This document shows, piece after piece, positions 28,781 to 42,500 of a stretch of 64,000 nt of DNA. The stretch is taken from contig JAFCIZ010000001.1 of NCBI GenBank assembly GCA_017871115.1, positions 7,810,001 to 7,874,000 on the forward strand. Reading direction: 5' to 3'. Every line of letters starts with the position of its first letter. Positions within the stretch are counted from its first letter, which is position 1. The position numbers were made by a program, and so were the translations under genes. Source of the stretch: Cunninghamella blakesleeana. Its lineage: Eukaryota > Mucoromycota > Mucoromycetes > Mucorales > Cunninghamellaceae. The notes below the pieces were generated by a model. That model had not been told where the DNA came from and did not search any database. It was given only the letters and a program-made list of their open reading frames with translations.

Positions 28781-28860
<80 letters not shown>

Positions 28861-29683
28861 ATCAATTCTCTGTTTATTTCCTTCATTATTTGTTTCTATC
28901 TCCAAATAAAATTAAATCAACAACTTACGAGATCCTAAATGTTCATGTGGACGAGGCATTGGGGGAGGGGGATAGTGTGTCGCACCAGGGCTATTATGTT
29001 CTACCATAATATTTCTTTGCTGCATCATATCAGGTGTATATCTAATAGGAATTGCGCCATTCACTTTTATAATTTTAGCATAAAAATGTAAAAATAAAAA
29101 ACCATATTTAATATAAAAAGAAAAAGGAATTTAATATATACTAGTATTTATATTTATATATAAATTACCTGGCGATCCTTGATATTGATAAACTTGAGGT
29201 GGAGCTCCATTTGGCTGTGGTGGTATGTGGGATCTTTGAGGTGAAGAAAATCCTTGTGGGAATGGTGAAGCATCTTTATAAATATATATGATTAATGATA
29301 AATAAATTAATGAATTAATCAATTTTATATTGTACCGTTATTTTATATTTGTATTGTATATACTTACGAGGTGAGCCATTGGGAATTTGAGGACTATAAG
29401 CTACAGCAGGTGGTGGCCCGGCATGATGCATTGGTGCCGTCATTGGTACATTAGGTACAAACTATATAAAAAAAAGAAAAGTAAATGAATATTAATGGTT
29501 AATATATAATGTATGTAATTTCTCTCTCTCTTTTTTTTAATATTCTAATTACTTGTGGGTTTAAGTATGGTACACCTTGTTGTTGAACAGGAATAGGCGA
29601 CATTCCAGGCACATATTGCTAAAGAAAAAATACAATGGTGATAAAAATAACAATAAAATAAAACAAACAATTAATCACTTACA

Positions 29684-29719
<36 letters not shown>

Positions 29720-32469
29720 AAAATGATTGTTATATATATATATATATATATATATAGATTTACTTGAGGATAGCGGTAATGAGAATAGCCGTAGGTATAG
29801 CCAGGGGCAGGATAAGCAGCAAACATATCTTCTGTATATTGTGTAGTTTGACTAAATTGATGTCTGTATTGTCTATTACCAAATGGCCAAGTAGGACCTA
29901 TATTATTTTATATTGTTATTAGTATAAAATCACATATATACTTGTGTATATATGATTTTATGTATATTACCAATAGAATCAGCTTTTTTATAATTTCCTT
30001 TTGAAAATGGTGATTTGAATATATCATTAAGGGTAATAGGTTCATTAGAATTGCCTTTTTTCAATGATCGACCTGCATACGCATTTGATTCATCAGTTCC
30101 ACTTTTAGCACCACCCTAAACGACCATCAATAAAAAAAAGGAATTGTTTAATATATGTCATTCACTTCTCTAACTATTATTGTTATTATTAAAAATAAAT
30201 ACTTACAGGTATAAAGACGGCAGCAGCAGGGTTTGGTTTAAATTCCGTTGCTTTGATATTAAACTTGAAGCCTGATTTTGAAGTAGGAGAAGAAGCTTTC
30301 TTTTCATCAGTTGTAGTTTTAGGCTCACTTGACGATTTTGTAGTGGCTTCCTTTGTTTCAATTGATTTTGTTATATTAGTAGGTGATGATGATGCCTTTT
30401 CAGATGATTCAGATTTATTATTATTAGAAGAAGATGGTGACGTAGTGGAGGATGGTGATGATTTTTTACCTTTGGCTAATAGTGGTAATAAATCAGGGGG
30501 AACAGGTACATTCAATTTGAAGGTTTGATGGAATTTCTTTAATTCTGCCAATCGATCCATTCTATCATTATGTTCTTTCTTGTTTAATGCTTGACGTTTG
30601 GCTTGAAGTTTATCTTTTTCTATCAATGCAAATTGGCGGAAAGTATCAGCAATTTCAGATTCAATACCCTTAGGTGCTTTCTTTTCAGTAATAGATTTCT
30701 AAATTAATCGTTCATTTAAATAAAAGAGAGGATATATATATATATATATATACGGTGAGATTCTATTTCAATATTCATATATATATTACTTTTTCTTCAT
30801 CCCTTCATTTTATTTTATTTTAATTTTTTTTAATTTAAATATTACCAAAGATTTATTCATTTCATTACGTAATGCTGAAGGGTTGACAGAAGTCTTATTC
30901 AAAGTACCAGTGGTTAATTTATGTAAAGGACTATCAGGTGGTAAGTTTGAAAAGTTTGCTGGTTGTTGTTGCTGTTCAGATGATTTTTGTTGCTGTTGTT
31001 GTTTACGAAGAGCAGGTGGAACGTATACATTTGGATTAGTTTCCCTTACTACAGCACCGTATTTATCTTCTTCGTCCATAGCATTATCGTCAGCTGTTAT
31101 AATATTACGTTCTTCAAGAATATGAGGATTATTTGTTGCTGACTATAAATAATAAAAAAATAAGTTTCGATAAATTTTTCTTTCCTTCTTTCTCTCTTTC
31201 TTTTATATGTTCCTTATTTTCTCTTCTTTTATATTATTATTATTAATTCTATTTATATATTTACTCTTTGAATTTCATTTGCTTTTTCAATAGCCTTCTT
31301 TTCACGATCTTTAAAGTCAGGTGCATTTCTATCCAAGCGTGTGGTATATAACTCTTCATCGAAATCTGTTTTTAATCCAAATAACTTTTCATTTGCAGCA
31401 AATTGATCCCATGATCGACCACCACCATTACCGCTACTACCATTTGTATGTAATTCTAAATCCTCTTCTAAAGATTCCAATACTTGACCATCAGGTAAAT
31501 CTGGATTCCATTTATGTAATTCACGTTCTTTGATTTCACCTTTTCCACTAATATCTGTATCTGTTTTAAAAGCTATTTATAAGAATGATATTGGGAAAAA
31601 AAAAAAAAAAGAAAAGGAAATAAGATTATATATTATGCATCTCGCTGTTTTATTTTTATACATAGTTTTTTTTTTATCTTTTATTTTCATTATATATAAG
31701 AGGGACTTACTATCTCTTTCATGCTGTGTAATTTCACCAGCTGTCAAATCAGTGTTTAAGGAGGTGATTTCCATTAAATCTTTTGAAAATATTAACAATG
31801 CAGGTAATACAGGATGGGCATTTGTTTTTGATTTATCAACATTTTGATCATTAGGATCATAAATTTTACGTGCTAAGGATAGTGAAATGTTAAGGTCATT
31901 TTCTGCTGTGGCTCCTTGAAAAATACCTTCATATTTTGTACCATTACGTACTGTCACTTGAACGATACTTCCCTATGAAAATGGTTATTTATTATTAAAT
32001 ATAATGTATATATAAGTTACTTGATTCCTTGATTCTTTTCACTTTCTTTCATTCTTTTTATCAAAATCTATTATTTTATCTTATCCTTACAGTCAAGTTT
32101 CCAAGTAAAAATAACATTCTATCGTGCATATTAGCTACCAATTCAGCTTCTTCAGGGGAGTTTATTGATTGATTAGGTGTATTGTTAGAAGAATGATAAT
32201 TTCCACTTCCTCGACCATTACTATTTGGTGTATTATTATTATTATTGTTGCTGTTATTATTATTATTATTATTATTTACAGTCCATTTTTTATTTGTACG
32301 ACTATTATTAAAAAAAAAGATGAATAGATAGTGTGTATAATAAGTAAATAAACCTCTTTTTATATTTTCCATTACTATCACTTTTTCTTGATGATACTTA
32401 CTTTTGGTTTTGTTTCGAGTGTGGTGTGTCTTGTCTTTTTCCTTGAGTTTTTGTGTTTGAAAAAGACAT
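28739..32469 (-). CDS. PBP1: ataxin-2/Pbp1 homologue
   Basis: About 13 exons; the clear ones are 32469-32402, 32301-32091, 31972-31711, 31572-31265, 31142-30846, 30698-30207, and the last 28770-28739. After an Asn-rich leader comes the ataxin-2 SM domain (MHDRMLFLLGNLT, QVTVRNGTKYEGIFQG). Then the LsmAD region (SWDQFAANEKLFGLKTDFDE, LYTTRLDR), the segment NPNVYVPPALRKQ, a basic helix (AKRQALNKKEH), and a PAM2 motif FNIKATEFKPNPAAAVFIP that binds the MLLE domain of poly(A)-binding protein. The C-terminal third is Pro/Gln/Tyr-rich and ends PPQTDSPAEA. Family members act in stress granules and poly(A)-tail/translation control. The last intron carries a 26-unit AAT repeat. Divergent from NOP58. 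Confidence 0.9.
28781..28858. repeat. (AAT)26 microsatellite in the last ataxin-2 intron
   Basis: 78 nt of uninterrupted AAT, ten bases upstream (minus-strand sense) of the final 3' splice site. In the minus-strand transcript it is an ATT run, so it may serve as the pyrimidine-rich tract of that intron. Confidence 0.9.
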
Positions 32470-32888
32470 TGTGTCAAATATAAAATAAAGTATTATATAC
32501 TTATAAAATCAATATATTATTTTTTTAAAAAAAAGGAATAAATATGGGGGAAAAAGGGAAAAGGATAACAAGAAAAAAGGGGAAAGTATTAAAAGGAAAT
32601 TTACAAAAAAAAATAAAGGAGTAACAAAGAAAAGTTTACCAATCAATAAAATAAAAACAAATAACAATATATAAAAAATGTTATATGCTTATAAATGATA
32701 TATAAATAAAAAACCCTTCAAACTATATATATATATTTTTAAAGGATTAATGGATCAATAGTTCATATATAAGTTGACTTGAAAAAAAAAAGAAATGGAT
32801 TGAAGGGAAAAAAAAGAAAGAAAAAAAAAGTGGTGTCGAAAAAAATAAGGGCAATAACGTTTTTATTTTTTTTTGACCAGCTTTAAAA

Positions 32889-32900
32889 TTTTAAATCCCG
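32889..32900 (+). promoter_or_regulatory. TTTTAAATCCCG promoter motif
   Basis: TTTTAAATCCCG, reverse complement of the core upstream of BIR1; 420 bp from PBP1 and 790 bp from NOP58. Confidence 0.3.
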
Positions 32901-33582
32901 TTATTTTTTCATTTTTTATTTCTTTGAAATTGATACTAGTATTATATTAAACACTTTTCTATTTTAATTTTTTTAGGGAATATAATTTATTTGATTGTAT
33001 TTATAAGTAGTTTTGAAAATAAGTGATATTATATTTTTTAAAAGTAAAAACAAGTTACTTGATTAATAATTGTTAGTGTGGGTACTTTTTATATGGGAAA
33101 ATACATTAATATAAGTTTTTACAAGTATCTCTTAGACTTACTTTTATGCAGGCATATGCTTTTAAAGACCGATGATTTTTTTCTTTATGAATAGCCTTTT
33201 AAAAAAATAGAAAAAATTAAGGTGAATAAAGTATTGAAAAAGAAAGTTTATTTTCAAAATGGAGATTTTATACGGATTGATTATTATTATTATTATTATT
33301 TTTTAAAAAAAAGTATTATTATTATTAAAAAAAGATCTCAAAAGTTAAAAACAATTTTATAGCCTTTTTGCTTTATTAAAAACCCATTTTATTATCTCTT
33401 ATTATTATTATTATTTATATCATATTACTGCTTTAATTAATAATTAAGTTATTACTATTATTGCTATTATTATTAATATTATTATTATTATTATCCTTAG
33501 GGTTATATTAAAGAGACAATAACAATAGAATAGCTGAATGGATAACAGCATTAAAAAAAAAAATTGGCCGGTGGCTTTTTTT

Positions 33583-33598
33583 GACGGCATTTAAATTT
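33583..33598 (+). promoter_or_regulatory. CGGCATTTAAA promoter motif upstream of NOP58
   Basis: GACGGCATTTAAATTT, about 90 bp upstream of the NOP58 ATG. Confidence 0.35.
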
Positions 33599-33686
33599 CA
33601 TTTTTGCTTTTTTTTTTTCTATTGACTTTCACTTTTTTTTTTTTCGCCTTCTTTTTTCTTTTCTCTATTCTTCAATAAACACAAAT

Positions 33687-35669
33687 ATGGTAAAATAAAC
33701 TGTCATATTTATTATATCTTTTTTCTCTCTACCTTTCTTTCTTTCTTTTTTGTTTATTTAATATATTATTGTTATTATTATTATTTTATTCATTTATATA
33801 AATAGGTTAATTACGTGTTATTCGAAACCGCTTCTGGTTATGCTTTATTTGAACGTCTTCAATCTGAAGAAATTGGTTCTAAACTTGAACAAGTTCAAAA
33901 TAACGTTTTGGATCTTACAAAGTTTGGTCAAATAATTAAACTTAAATCTTTTTCACCTTTTAAAAGTGCTGCTGATGCTTTAGAAAACGCTAATGATGTA
34001 TCTGAAGGTGATAATACATAAATATAAATATATGGATAATTAAAAGGATATATATAAATATAGATTTATATATTAACATGTACTATTATTCTTCATTTGT
34101 TTTTATTTTAGGTATTGTCAATGATTCTTTAAAAGCTTTCTTAGAATTAAATCTTCCTAAAGGTGGTAAAAAGTCCAAGGTAGAACTCGGTGTTGCTGAT
34201 CGTAATTTAGCTGGTTCTATTAAAAGTGAACTTGGAATTGAATGTAGTAACGATGAAGTAGTACAAGAACTTGTCCGTGGTATTCGTCTTTGGGCTGATA
34301 AATTATTATCTCAATTAAAAGAAGGTGATCTTGAAAAGGCTCAACTTGGTCTTGGTCATAGTTATTCTCGTGCTAAAGTAAAGTTCAATGTCAATCGTTC
34401 TGATAATATGATTATTCAAGCTATTGCTCTTTTAGATCAAATGGATAAGGATGTTAATACTTTTGCTATGCGTGTTAGGTACATAAAAATAACAAGAATA
34501 TATATATATATATATATACATATACATACATATTGATGAAATGAAATGAATGGATAATTAGATTAATATTAATATATATATATACTTATTTTTATTTATA
34601 ATTTTAGAGAATGGTATTCATGGCATTTCCCTGAACTTGTTAAAATTGTAAATGATAATTATAAATATGCTAAGTTAGTAAAAGTGATTCAAAACAAATC
34701 CGAATTGACTGAAGAATCATTAGAAGCCCTTGCTGAAGTGGTCGATGGTGATGATGATATTGCTCAACAAATTCTTGATGCTGCTCGTGCTTCCATGGGA
34801 ACTGATATTTCACCTGTTGATATGATTAATATTCAAAACTTTGCTGATCGTGTCATTAGCTTAGCTGATTATCGTAAAAACCTTCATAATTATCTTATTT
34901 CTAAAATGAACCATGTTGCTCCTAATTTAGCTGCTCTTATTGGTGAAGTAGTTGGTGCTCGTTTGATTTCTCAAGCTGGTTCTTTAACTAATTTATCTAA
35001 ATACCCTGCTTCTACTTTACAAATCTTGGGTGCTGAAAAGGCTTTGTTCCGTGCTTTAAAAACCAAAGGTAATACACCTAAATATGGTTTGATCTATCAC
35101 TCTACTTTTATTGGTCGTGCCGGTGCCAAAAACAAAGGTCGTATCTCCCGTTATCTTGCTAATAAATGTACTATTGCTTCTCGTATTGATTGTTTCACTG
35201 GTAATTGAATGTCTTAGCTATTTATTTATTTTTTATTTATATGCGTTATACTATTTATGGAATAATCATTAATTCCTTTCTTTTTCTTTTTTTTTATTAA
35301 ATAGAAAACCCTACTGATAAGTTTGGTCAAGCTTTGAGAAATCAAGTTGAAGAACGTCTCAAGTTCTTTGAAAGTGGTGCCACCCCTGAAAAGAATATTG
35401 ATGTAATGAAGCGTGTTATGGATAGTATGGGCGATCTTGAAGATGAAGTTATTCTTGATGCTGAAGAAGTTCCTAAAGCTGGTAAGAAACGTGCTGCCGA
35501 AGAAATCGATACTCCTTCCAAGAAAGAAAAGAAATCATCTGGAGAAGAAGATGAAGAACCTGCTACTAAGAAGGCTAAGAAGGAAAAGAAGGAAAAGAAA
35601 GATAAAAAGGACAAAAAGGAAAAGAAGAAGGAAAAGAAAGATAAAAAAGAAAAGAAAAATAAGGATTAA
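33687..35669 (+). CDS. NOP58: NOP58, box C/D snoRNP core protein
   Basis: Five exons: 33687-33689, 33806-34007, 34112-34478, 34608-35200, 35305-35669; all phases fit. The first coding exon is only the ATG. The protein (about 509 aa) has the NOP5NT domain ([15 protein letters not shown]), the coiled-coil middle ([27 protein letters not shown]), then the Nop domain with [75 protein letters not shown] and [11 protein letters not shown]. The tail is a KKEKK/KKDKK repeat typical of NOP58, not NOP56. Acts in the nucleolus, bridging fibrillarin and 15.5K on C/D snoRNAs for rRNA 2'-O-methylation. None of its introns shows a convincing snoRNA. Confidence 0.97.
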
Positions 35670-36351
35670 AAAAAATGAAATGAAATGAAACCACTATCAT
35701 TTTTTTTACAACAGCATAAACTTTATTATACATAGTCTTTTATTACATATATATACTCCACCTCAATTTGCTTCATTTTTTTTTATTTCATTTTTATTAT
35801 TATTTCTTTTATTTCCGTAAAGCTATATATTTTATATACAAAAAATTCAATATTATTGGCATTTATCTATTTAGTATTTTATTATTATTTTTTTATTTTT
35901 ATTATTTATCATGATGAATGAACTGATTTGTTTTTTTTTATTTTAATATTGTTTTGTTCAGAAAGCATTTGTTATTTTTATTATTATTCTTTTTCATTCT
36001 TTTATATGCTCTATTTTTTTTTCTCATTTTTTTTTAGAATCAATAATAATAATAGTAATAAAAAAAAAGTATTTACAAATACAATTAATATAAACTCGCT
36101 AGAAATTATGCTATCTTGAACGAAAATGAAAACATAAAAATTTTATTGGAAGAGATAATATCTGGATTATTTTTTTTCCGGTTATCTTTATATTTAAAAA
36201 GGGTAATTTTCATTTCTCTCCTTTTTTTTTCTTTTCTTTTTTTTTTTTGCCAACTTATATCCTTTTTTTTTTTTTTTTTTTAAAAAAAACAAGTTCCTAT
36301 TTGTTTTATATTTATTGCTTCTTACTTGTTTTTATTTTATTTTATATATAA

Positions 36352-36871
36352 ATGAATTATACCTTACTGCCTGATATTGAAAAGGCGAATAATAAAAGAA
36401 GATTAGACAATGAAAAAGAAATACATTTGAGCAATGATCAGCAACATAAACGAATTTTAAAACAATATTTATATATTGGCGCAAGTACTTTATTGATCTC
36501 TCTCTTTTTCTTATTATTGTCACCCATTCCTAGTTTTAATCCGGAAACAAATGCTACTCCAAAGAAATCTATTCAAGGGCGATCTAATGACTTTAGAGGA
36601 AAAATTTACAGTGGAACCCATGGTGCTGTTGCTGTAGAAACAAAAGAATGTTCTGATGCTGGCGTAGAAAGTAAGTATATATATATCCTTGGTTTTCTTA
36701 TAATTATTATATTTTACTATACGATTTATTGGATATTAATTTTAATTAATTATTATAACATCTTAGTATTAAGACAGGGTGGAAATGCAGTAGATTCAGC
36801 TCTCGCCTCGGCTATTTGCATTGGTGTTATGAGTAGTTTTGCGACAGGTAATTTTAATAAAATAAAAGAAG

Positions 36872-36902
<31 letters not shown>

Positions 36903-39344
36903 CGAACGCTTTATTAAATATTTCTGGTCTCTACTTTTTTTTTTAAAAAAAACATTAAATAAATAGGAATTGGAGGGTATGTATATATAGTGATCGAAAT
37001 AAATAATTGAAATGACGTGATAACTGAATACAATTGACCAACCATTATTAACCTACTTATATATTTTTTCTTTTTCTTTTTTTCTTTTATAAAAATAGTG
37101 GAGGATTCATGTTAATTCGTTCACCAAATGGTACTTATGAATTCATCGATTTTAGAGAAACAGCACCAAAAGCATCTTTTGAAACAATGTATGTCAAAGA
37201 TCCGTTAAAAGCACAAAGAGGAGGGTTAGCTGTCGGTGTACCGTAAGTTTAAAAAATAAATAAATTATATTATGGCGTCATGCATATATGTAATTTTGTT
37301 ATTTATTTATAAACAAAAAAAATATGTATGATTTATTTATTTATTTTTATGTCTTTTTTTATTATTTTTTCTATATTATATTCATTATTAATAGTGGTGA
37401 AATCAGGGGATTTGAGCTAGCTCATGATAGGTAAAGATTTATAATAATATATTCATACGCTTGCTCTCATGATAGATAATAAGATCTCAGATATTAATGA
37501 CATGTTCATGTGATCTTTGATTATAACCTTATTTAGACATGGTGTATTACCTTGGAAAGATTTGTTTGGTCCAGCTATCAAATTAGCAAGAGACGGTTTT
37601 GTGGTTAATGAATACTTTCACGAAAAATTATTGGTAAAAAAATAAAATAATTATAATAGCGTATATACATACATATATACTGAAACAAAAGAGATCAATT
37701 ATATTTATTTTTTTATTATATGGTGACGTATTTAGAAAGCAGAAACTTGGATCTTGGAAAGTTCTGAGTGGTCGGATATATTTGCTCCTAACGGGAAAAT
37801 TGCACAAATTGGTGATATTATTAAAAGACCTGCTTATGCTAACACTTTAGAAACTATTGCTAATGAAGGACCTGATGCTTTTTATAGTGTAAGTATCTAT
37901 ATATAAAATGAAATTGAAACCGTAGATAATAATAAAAAGTAACAATTAATGGGAATAGTATTTATTGATGATGGTTTTTTTTATATATATAGGGGAAAAT
38001 TGCAGAATCCATGGTGAAAACAGTACAAGCTAATGAAGGAATATTAACATTAGAAGACTTAAAAAATTATCGCGCATTAATAAAGCCTACTGTTAATACT
38101 TATTATCATGGAAAAAAAATCACTACCACTACAGCACCTACAAGTGGTCCTATATTACTTAGTATGCTTAATATCTTAGAAAAATATAATTTAAAAGTTA
38201 GTGGTCGGGATGGTCTTACAATACATCGATTGGTTGAAGCTATGAAGTTTGGTTATTCTTTTAGAACAGAATTTGGTGATCCAGACTTTACTCATTTAGA
38301 AGAAAGATATAACGAAATCACTACAAAAGAATGGGCTGATCAAGTTCGTAAAAATATTACTGATGTAAGTTATTATTTCTATTTTTGTTTTGTTTTTCTA
38401 TGTATAATATATATGTGTGAAAATTCATTTCATAAAATTCATTTATTTTTAACGTTCCACTTTTTAAATATTATTATTATCCATTATATATATAGGATAC
38501 AACACATCCACCATTATATTATAATCCAAAATATGATCATATAGAATCTCCTGGTACGATGCATCTTTCTGTAGTGGATGAAAATGATGGAGCAGTCGCT
38601 TTAACTTCAACTGTAAATTTATTATTTGGAGCAAAGGTCATGGATGCTGAAACAGGAATTATTTTTAATGATGAAATGGATGATTTTAGTATTCCTGGCG
38701 TTCCCAATGATTTTGGTTTATACCCTAGTTCTTATAATTATGTTGCTCCTGGTAAACGACCTTTATCTTCAATTACACCTGTTATTGTTGAAAATGATGG
38801 AAAGTTTGAACTTTCTCTAGGTGGCAGTGGTGGAAGTCAAATTGCTACTGCTAGTTTAAACGTAATAATGATAATAAAAGAAGGAAAAAAGGATACAAGT
38901 GATAGTATAATATGAATGAAGCTTTTTTAAAAAATTGACCAATTTTATTTTATTTTTCCTTTTTATTATTATAATTATAATAGACTCTATTAAATATTTT
39001 GGATTTTGATATGGATATTTATGAAGCCATTGAAACACCAAGAGTTCATCATCAATTAATGCCTAATCAAGCCGGTATAGAACTTGGTTTCGATGAAGAT
39101 CTTGAAAATGCTTTACGAGAAAGAAATCACAAGGTAATCATTTTTTAATCTTTTTTATTACTTTTATTTTTACTTTAGATTTCTAATTATATTATTATTG
39201 ATATTGCCATTTATATATGCTTAGATTTATACATTGTTTAGAAATAAAACAATGTCAGCAGTTCAAGCTGTGCGTAGATTATCGAATGGGGAGTGTCATG
39301 CAGCCTCTGACCCAAGAAAATTTGGTTTAGCTTCCGCCTATTAA
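36352..39344 (+). CDS. gamma-glutamyltransferase
   Basis: Type II membrane protein of roughly 615 aa in about ten exons. A cytosolic N-terminus is followed by one span ([17 protein letters not shown]). Then comes the GGT fold: [35 protein letters not shown], a 10-nt microexon (36967-36976) completing [32 protein letters not shown], and [15 protein letters not shown]. The autocleavage site [11 protein letters not shown] has Thr as nucleophile, followed by [12 protein letters not shown] and LSSITPVIV with the substrate-binding GGSGGS loop. Last exon ends ...[11 protein letters not shown]. The enzyme hydrolyses or transpeptidates glutathione, normally at the vacuolar membrane or cell surface in fungi. 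All catalytic landmarks are present. Confidence 0.95.
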
Positions 39345-39585
39345 TTTATATGTACAATTCAATATTTAATATTTAATAATTTATAAGGATTTTTGGGTTT
39401 TTAATAATGTTTTTTTATTTTATTTTATTTTATTAATAAATAATCAATTATAATATATATTTTTGGGTTAATAAAAGTGGTGTAGTATATAAATTTAAAT
39501 TGAGGTATATAATATTGAGAAGAATAAAAAAATTGAAAAAAGGTATATGTACAATTTGACCAAAAAAATAAAATAAAATAAATAA

Positions 39586-42500
39586 TTACAATCGTAATTT
39601 GTTTAATGATTCATGCATTCTATCCACCCAACCAACAAATTCATCTAAAGCCACATGCAATTCATGGTGTAGTGCCTTAGACGTATTTAATCCGTCTAAT
39701 ACTAAAGGTCGTATGTATAGAGATGTGTTATTCTGTTTTTCTGAATTATTCAAGCGATCTTTTGGCTGTGAAGGTAAATTGAATTGTTGTTGACGTTGAT
39801 CTATATTTGTTGGGTTTAAATTCATGTCAATTGCTTGTTGTAAGGCCACCTATTTATATAAAAACCATGATCATAGTGTTATTATTAATATTATTATCCT
39901 TGTTTCCACTTTTTTTTTTATTATTGTCACTTTTTTAATACATAAAAATAAAAATAAAAATAAAAAACTTTGTAAACGGTTTATTTACCTTGCACTTGCT
40001 TACGTTATCAGCACTAATACTTCGTCTATGGTCTGCATACTTTTTATTTTCAGTAATTGATTTTTCCAGTTTAGGCATAGATACTATTTGGTGATGTTGG
40101 TTTTGTTGTAATGATAATTTTTGCTGTTGTTGGTATTGTTTGTTAGCAACAAGAGCTTTTAAAGGTACAGTGTCTTCTTCCGATCTTCGTAAGGTAGTTG
40201 CTGATCGTACACGTCGAGCAAGATGAGCTGTATTATTGTACACTTGATTCTGTGGTGAAGTAAAAGGTGCTTGATCTTTCATTGTATTCGGATTGCTTTG
40301 ATTAGATATGGCTAACGACGTTGGTACGCTTAATAAATTATCCTGTTGTTGTTGATGTTGGTGGTGATGTTGTCGTTGATCAGAATAAGATCTTGTTCTT
40401 GACATAGATTGGCTATTACTGGTAATTGAGATGGAAGAATCATCCGGTGATACTGATCTTGATAAGGGGATAAGTTTATTGGAACTACTGTATGTTGTAG
40501 GTAATCTATTGTTATTGACACCAGGAACAAGTTTATTAGAACCAGTGGGTGCAGTAGCAATCTCTGCATCAAGGCTAGGATTTGGTCGTAGATAACTAGA
40601 TCCTAATGGTGCTGCTTGTGATTTTTCTAACGACGATGCAGATGATGATAAAGAGGATGGAGCTTCTTCAGATCCCTGAGTGATTGGTGGATAAAGTGTT
40701 GAAGCAAGTTTAGCACCTGTTGTTGTATTTAAGGAAGAAGATGGTAAAGAGGAAGAACCCATATTAAGCGGTGTGTTAGTGCTAATTTGAGAAATGTTAG
40801 GGGATGGTAAAGGTTGTAAGAATGAAGATGCAGTTGGAGGAGTGTTTCCGGTCGATGCTGATGAAAAGTAAGTAGTAGATGACATTGTAGTGATCGGGGT
40901 ACTTGCAAGAGAAGAGTTTAATGGTGATAAAAGATCAGGTGATTGTGAAGCACTATTATTGTTATTATTATTTTCAAACAATCGAGCAAGAGGAAGATTA
41001 TCAAGATTTCTTTGAAATAATCTATTTGATGTTCCCTGTTGGTTTTCTAATGATGAAGGAAGTGTTGGTTCTGACCCTGCTTGATATTTAATCGTATTAT
41101 CATCAGCTGATATTTGTTTTGATTGCTGTTTTATAGATTTACTAGCTCGAATTGTCTAATTGTTTTCATCATAAAATAAAATAATAAAAATGATAATGGT
41201 TAAATAATAATTAATCATATATATAAGCAAAAATTATATATCCCAATGAACTTACATCAAATTCCCAATCGTCACCATTATCTCCTTCAAAATCACCTAA
41301 TGCTGAACCTTCACTATCACTATATTATTATAATAATAATAAAATATAAATATCAATATAGATATAAAGAGTATATAGATACTATAAAATTTATTCTGTT
41401 GTTGTGATTACTTGTTTTTAATTCTTTTTATATATACCTGCTGTTATTATTTTCAGCATTTGAGTTTCGACGTTTATTTGCTTCATTATTTTTATTCCAG
41501 GATTCATAACGGTGTATAATATCACATAGCATTGATTTACTAGATTTACTTGAGTTTTTGATAAATTTTGTTTTTGCCAATTCATCAGCACTCCAACGCT
41601 AAAATATATTAATATATATATTTGTAAGAATGTTTATGATTATATTTATATACATAAATAAATTTATATATATAATAAAAAGAAATGATATACCTCGTTT
41701 GGTTCTTCGCATAAACAGTTATCAACAAATTCACGGATCGCAGCAGAAAATGAAACTTCAAGTTTTGGTGGTTTTGATTTTGGGATTAAAATAATTGCAC
41801 GCATAGGGTCAATATGAGATAGAGGAGGGTTACCTGTTGCCATTTCATATACAGTTATACCAAGTGACCAAATATCTGCCTATAAATAAAATAATAGTAA
41901 TAGTAGTAAAAGTATGAGTAAAGTAGATCAATAATTAAGTATAAATAAATTTAATAATAGTTTATACCTTATAATCATACAGTGCGCCTTCACGAATAAC
42001 TTCGGGAGCCATCCAGTATCTAATTGAAAATATATCAATAGTAAGGGTCAATAAAATGTATTTATTGAGGTCAGTACTTTCATATTAATATATATTTATT
42101 CTTGCATATATATTTACTTACGGTGTACCAACAAATGTACTTCGTTTCATATGATTAACAGACGTTTGACCAGCAACACCAAAATCGCATAGTTGCACGT
42201 TGCCTTCCGAGGTTAATAAAATATTTGCAGCTGTTTTTTTTTGATTACGATTAAAAAAAAAGATTAATCAGACCGCTACTATAATTGATTTATATATTTA
42301 TATGTATATGTTTATGAGTTTATCTTACCTTTGATATCTCGATGAATGATCATATTCTTGTGTAGGTAGGATAAAGCCAAAAGAACTTCACGTACAATGA
42401 TAGATATGTATTTTTCTTCTATTACACCAGCTTCCATCTATATTATCATATTTTTTTTTTTTTTTAAAAAAAAAAGAAAAACAAATAGTGTATTTATAAA

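Larger units (their letters stand above)
32470..33686. other. shared promoter region of PBP1 and NOP58
   Basis: 1.2 kb between divergent genes. It contains two TTTAAA/CCG elements (32889-32900 and 33583-33598), TTA repeats (33283-33300, 33400-33412, 33478-33494) and T-rich tracts just upstream of NOP58. Confidence 0.5.

Noticed and set aside
28668..28905. Minus-strand ORFs with poly-Tyr and poly-Leu
   Set aside because: They translate the (AAT)26 microsatellite in an intron; the flanking codons belong to the short last exon of ataxin-2 in another frame.
34479..34607. Box C-like TGATGA in a NOP58 intron, suggesting a hosted snoRNA
   Set aside because: No matching box D or terminal stem was found; the intron is mostly (TA)n.
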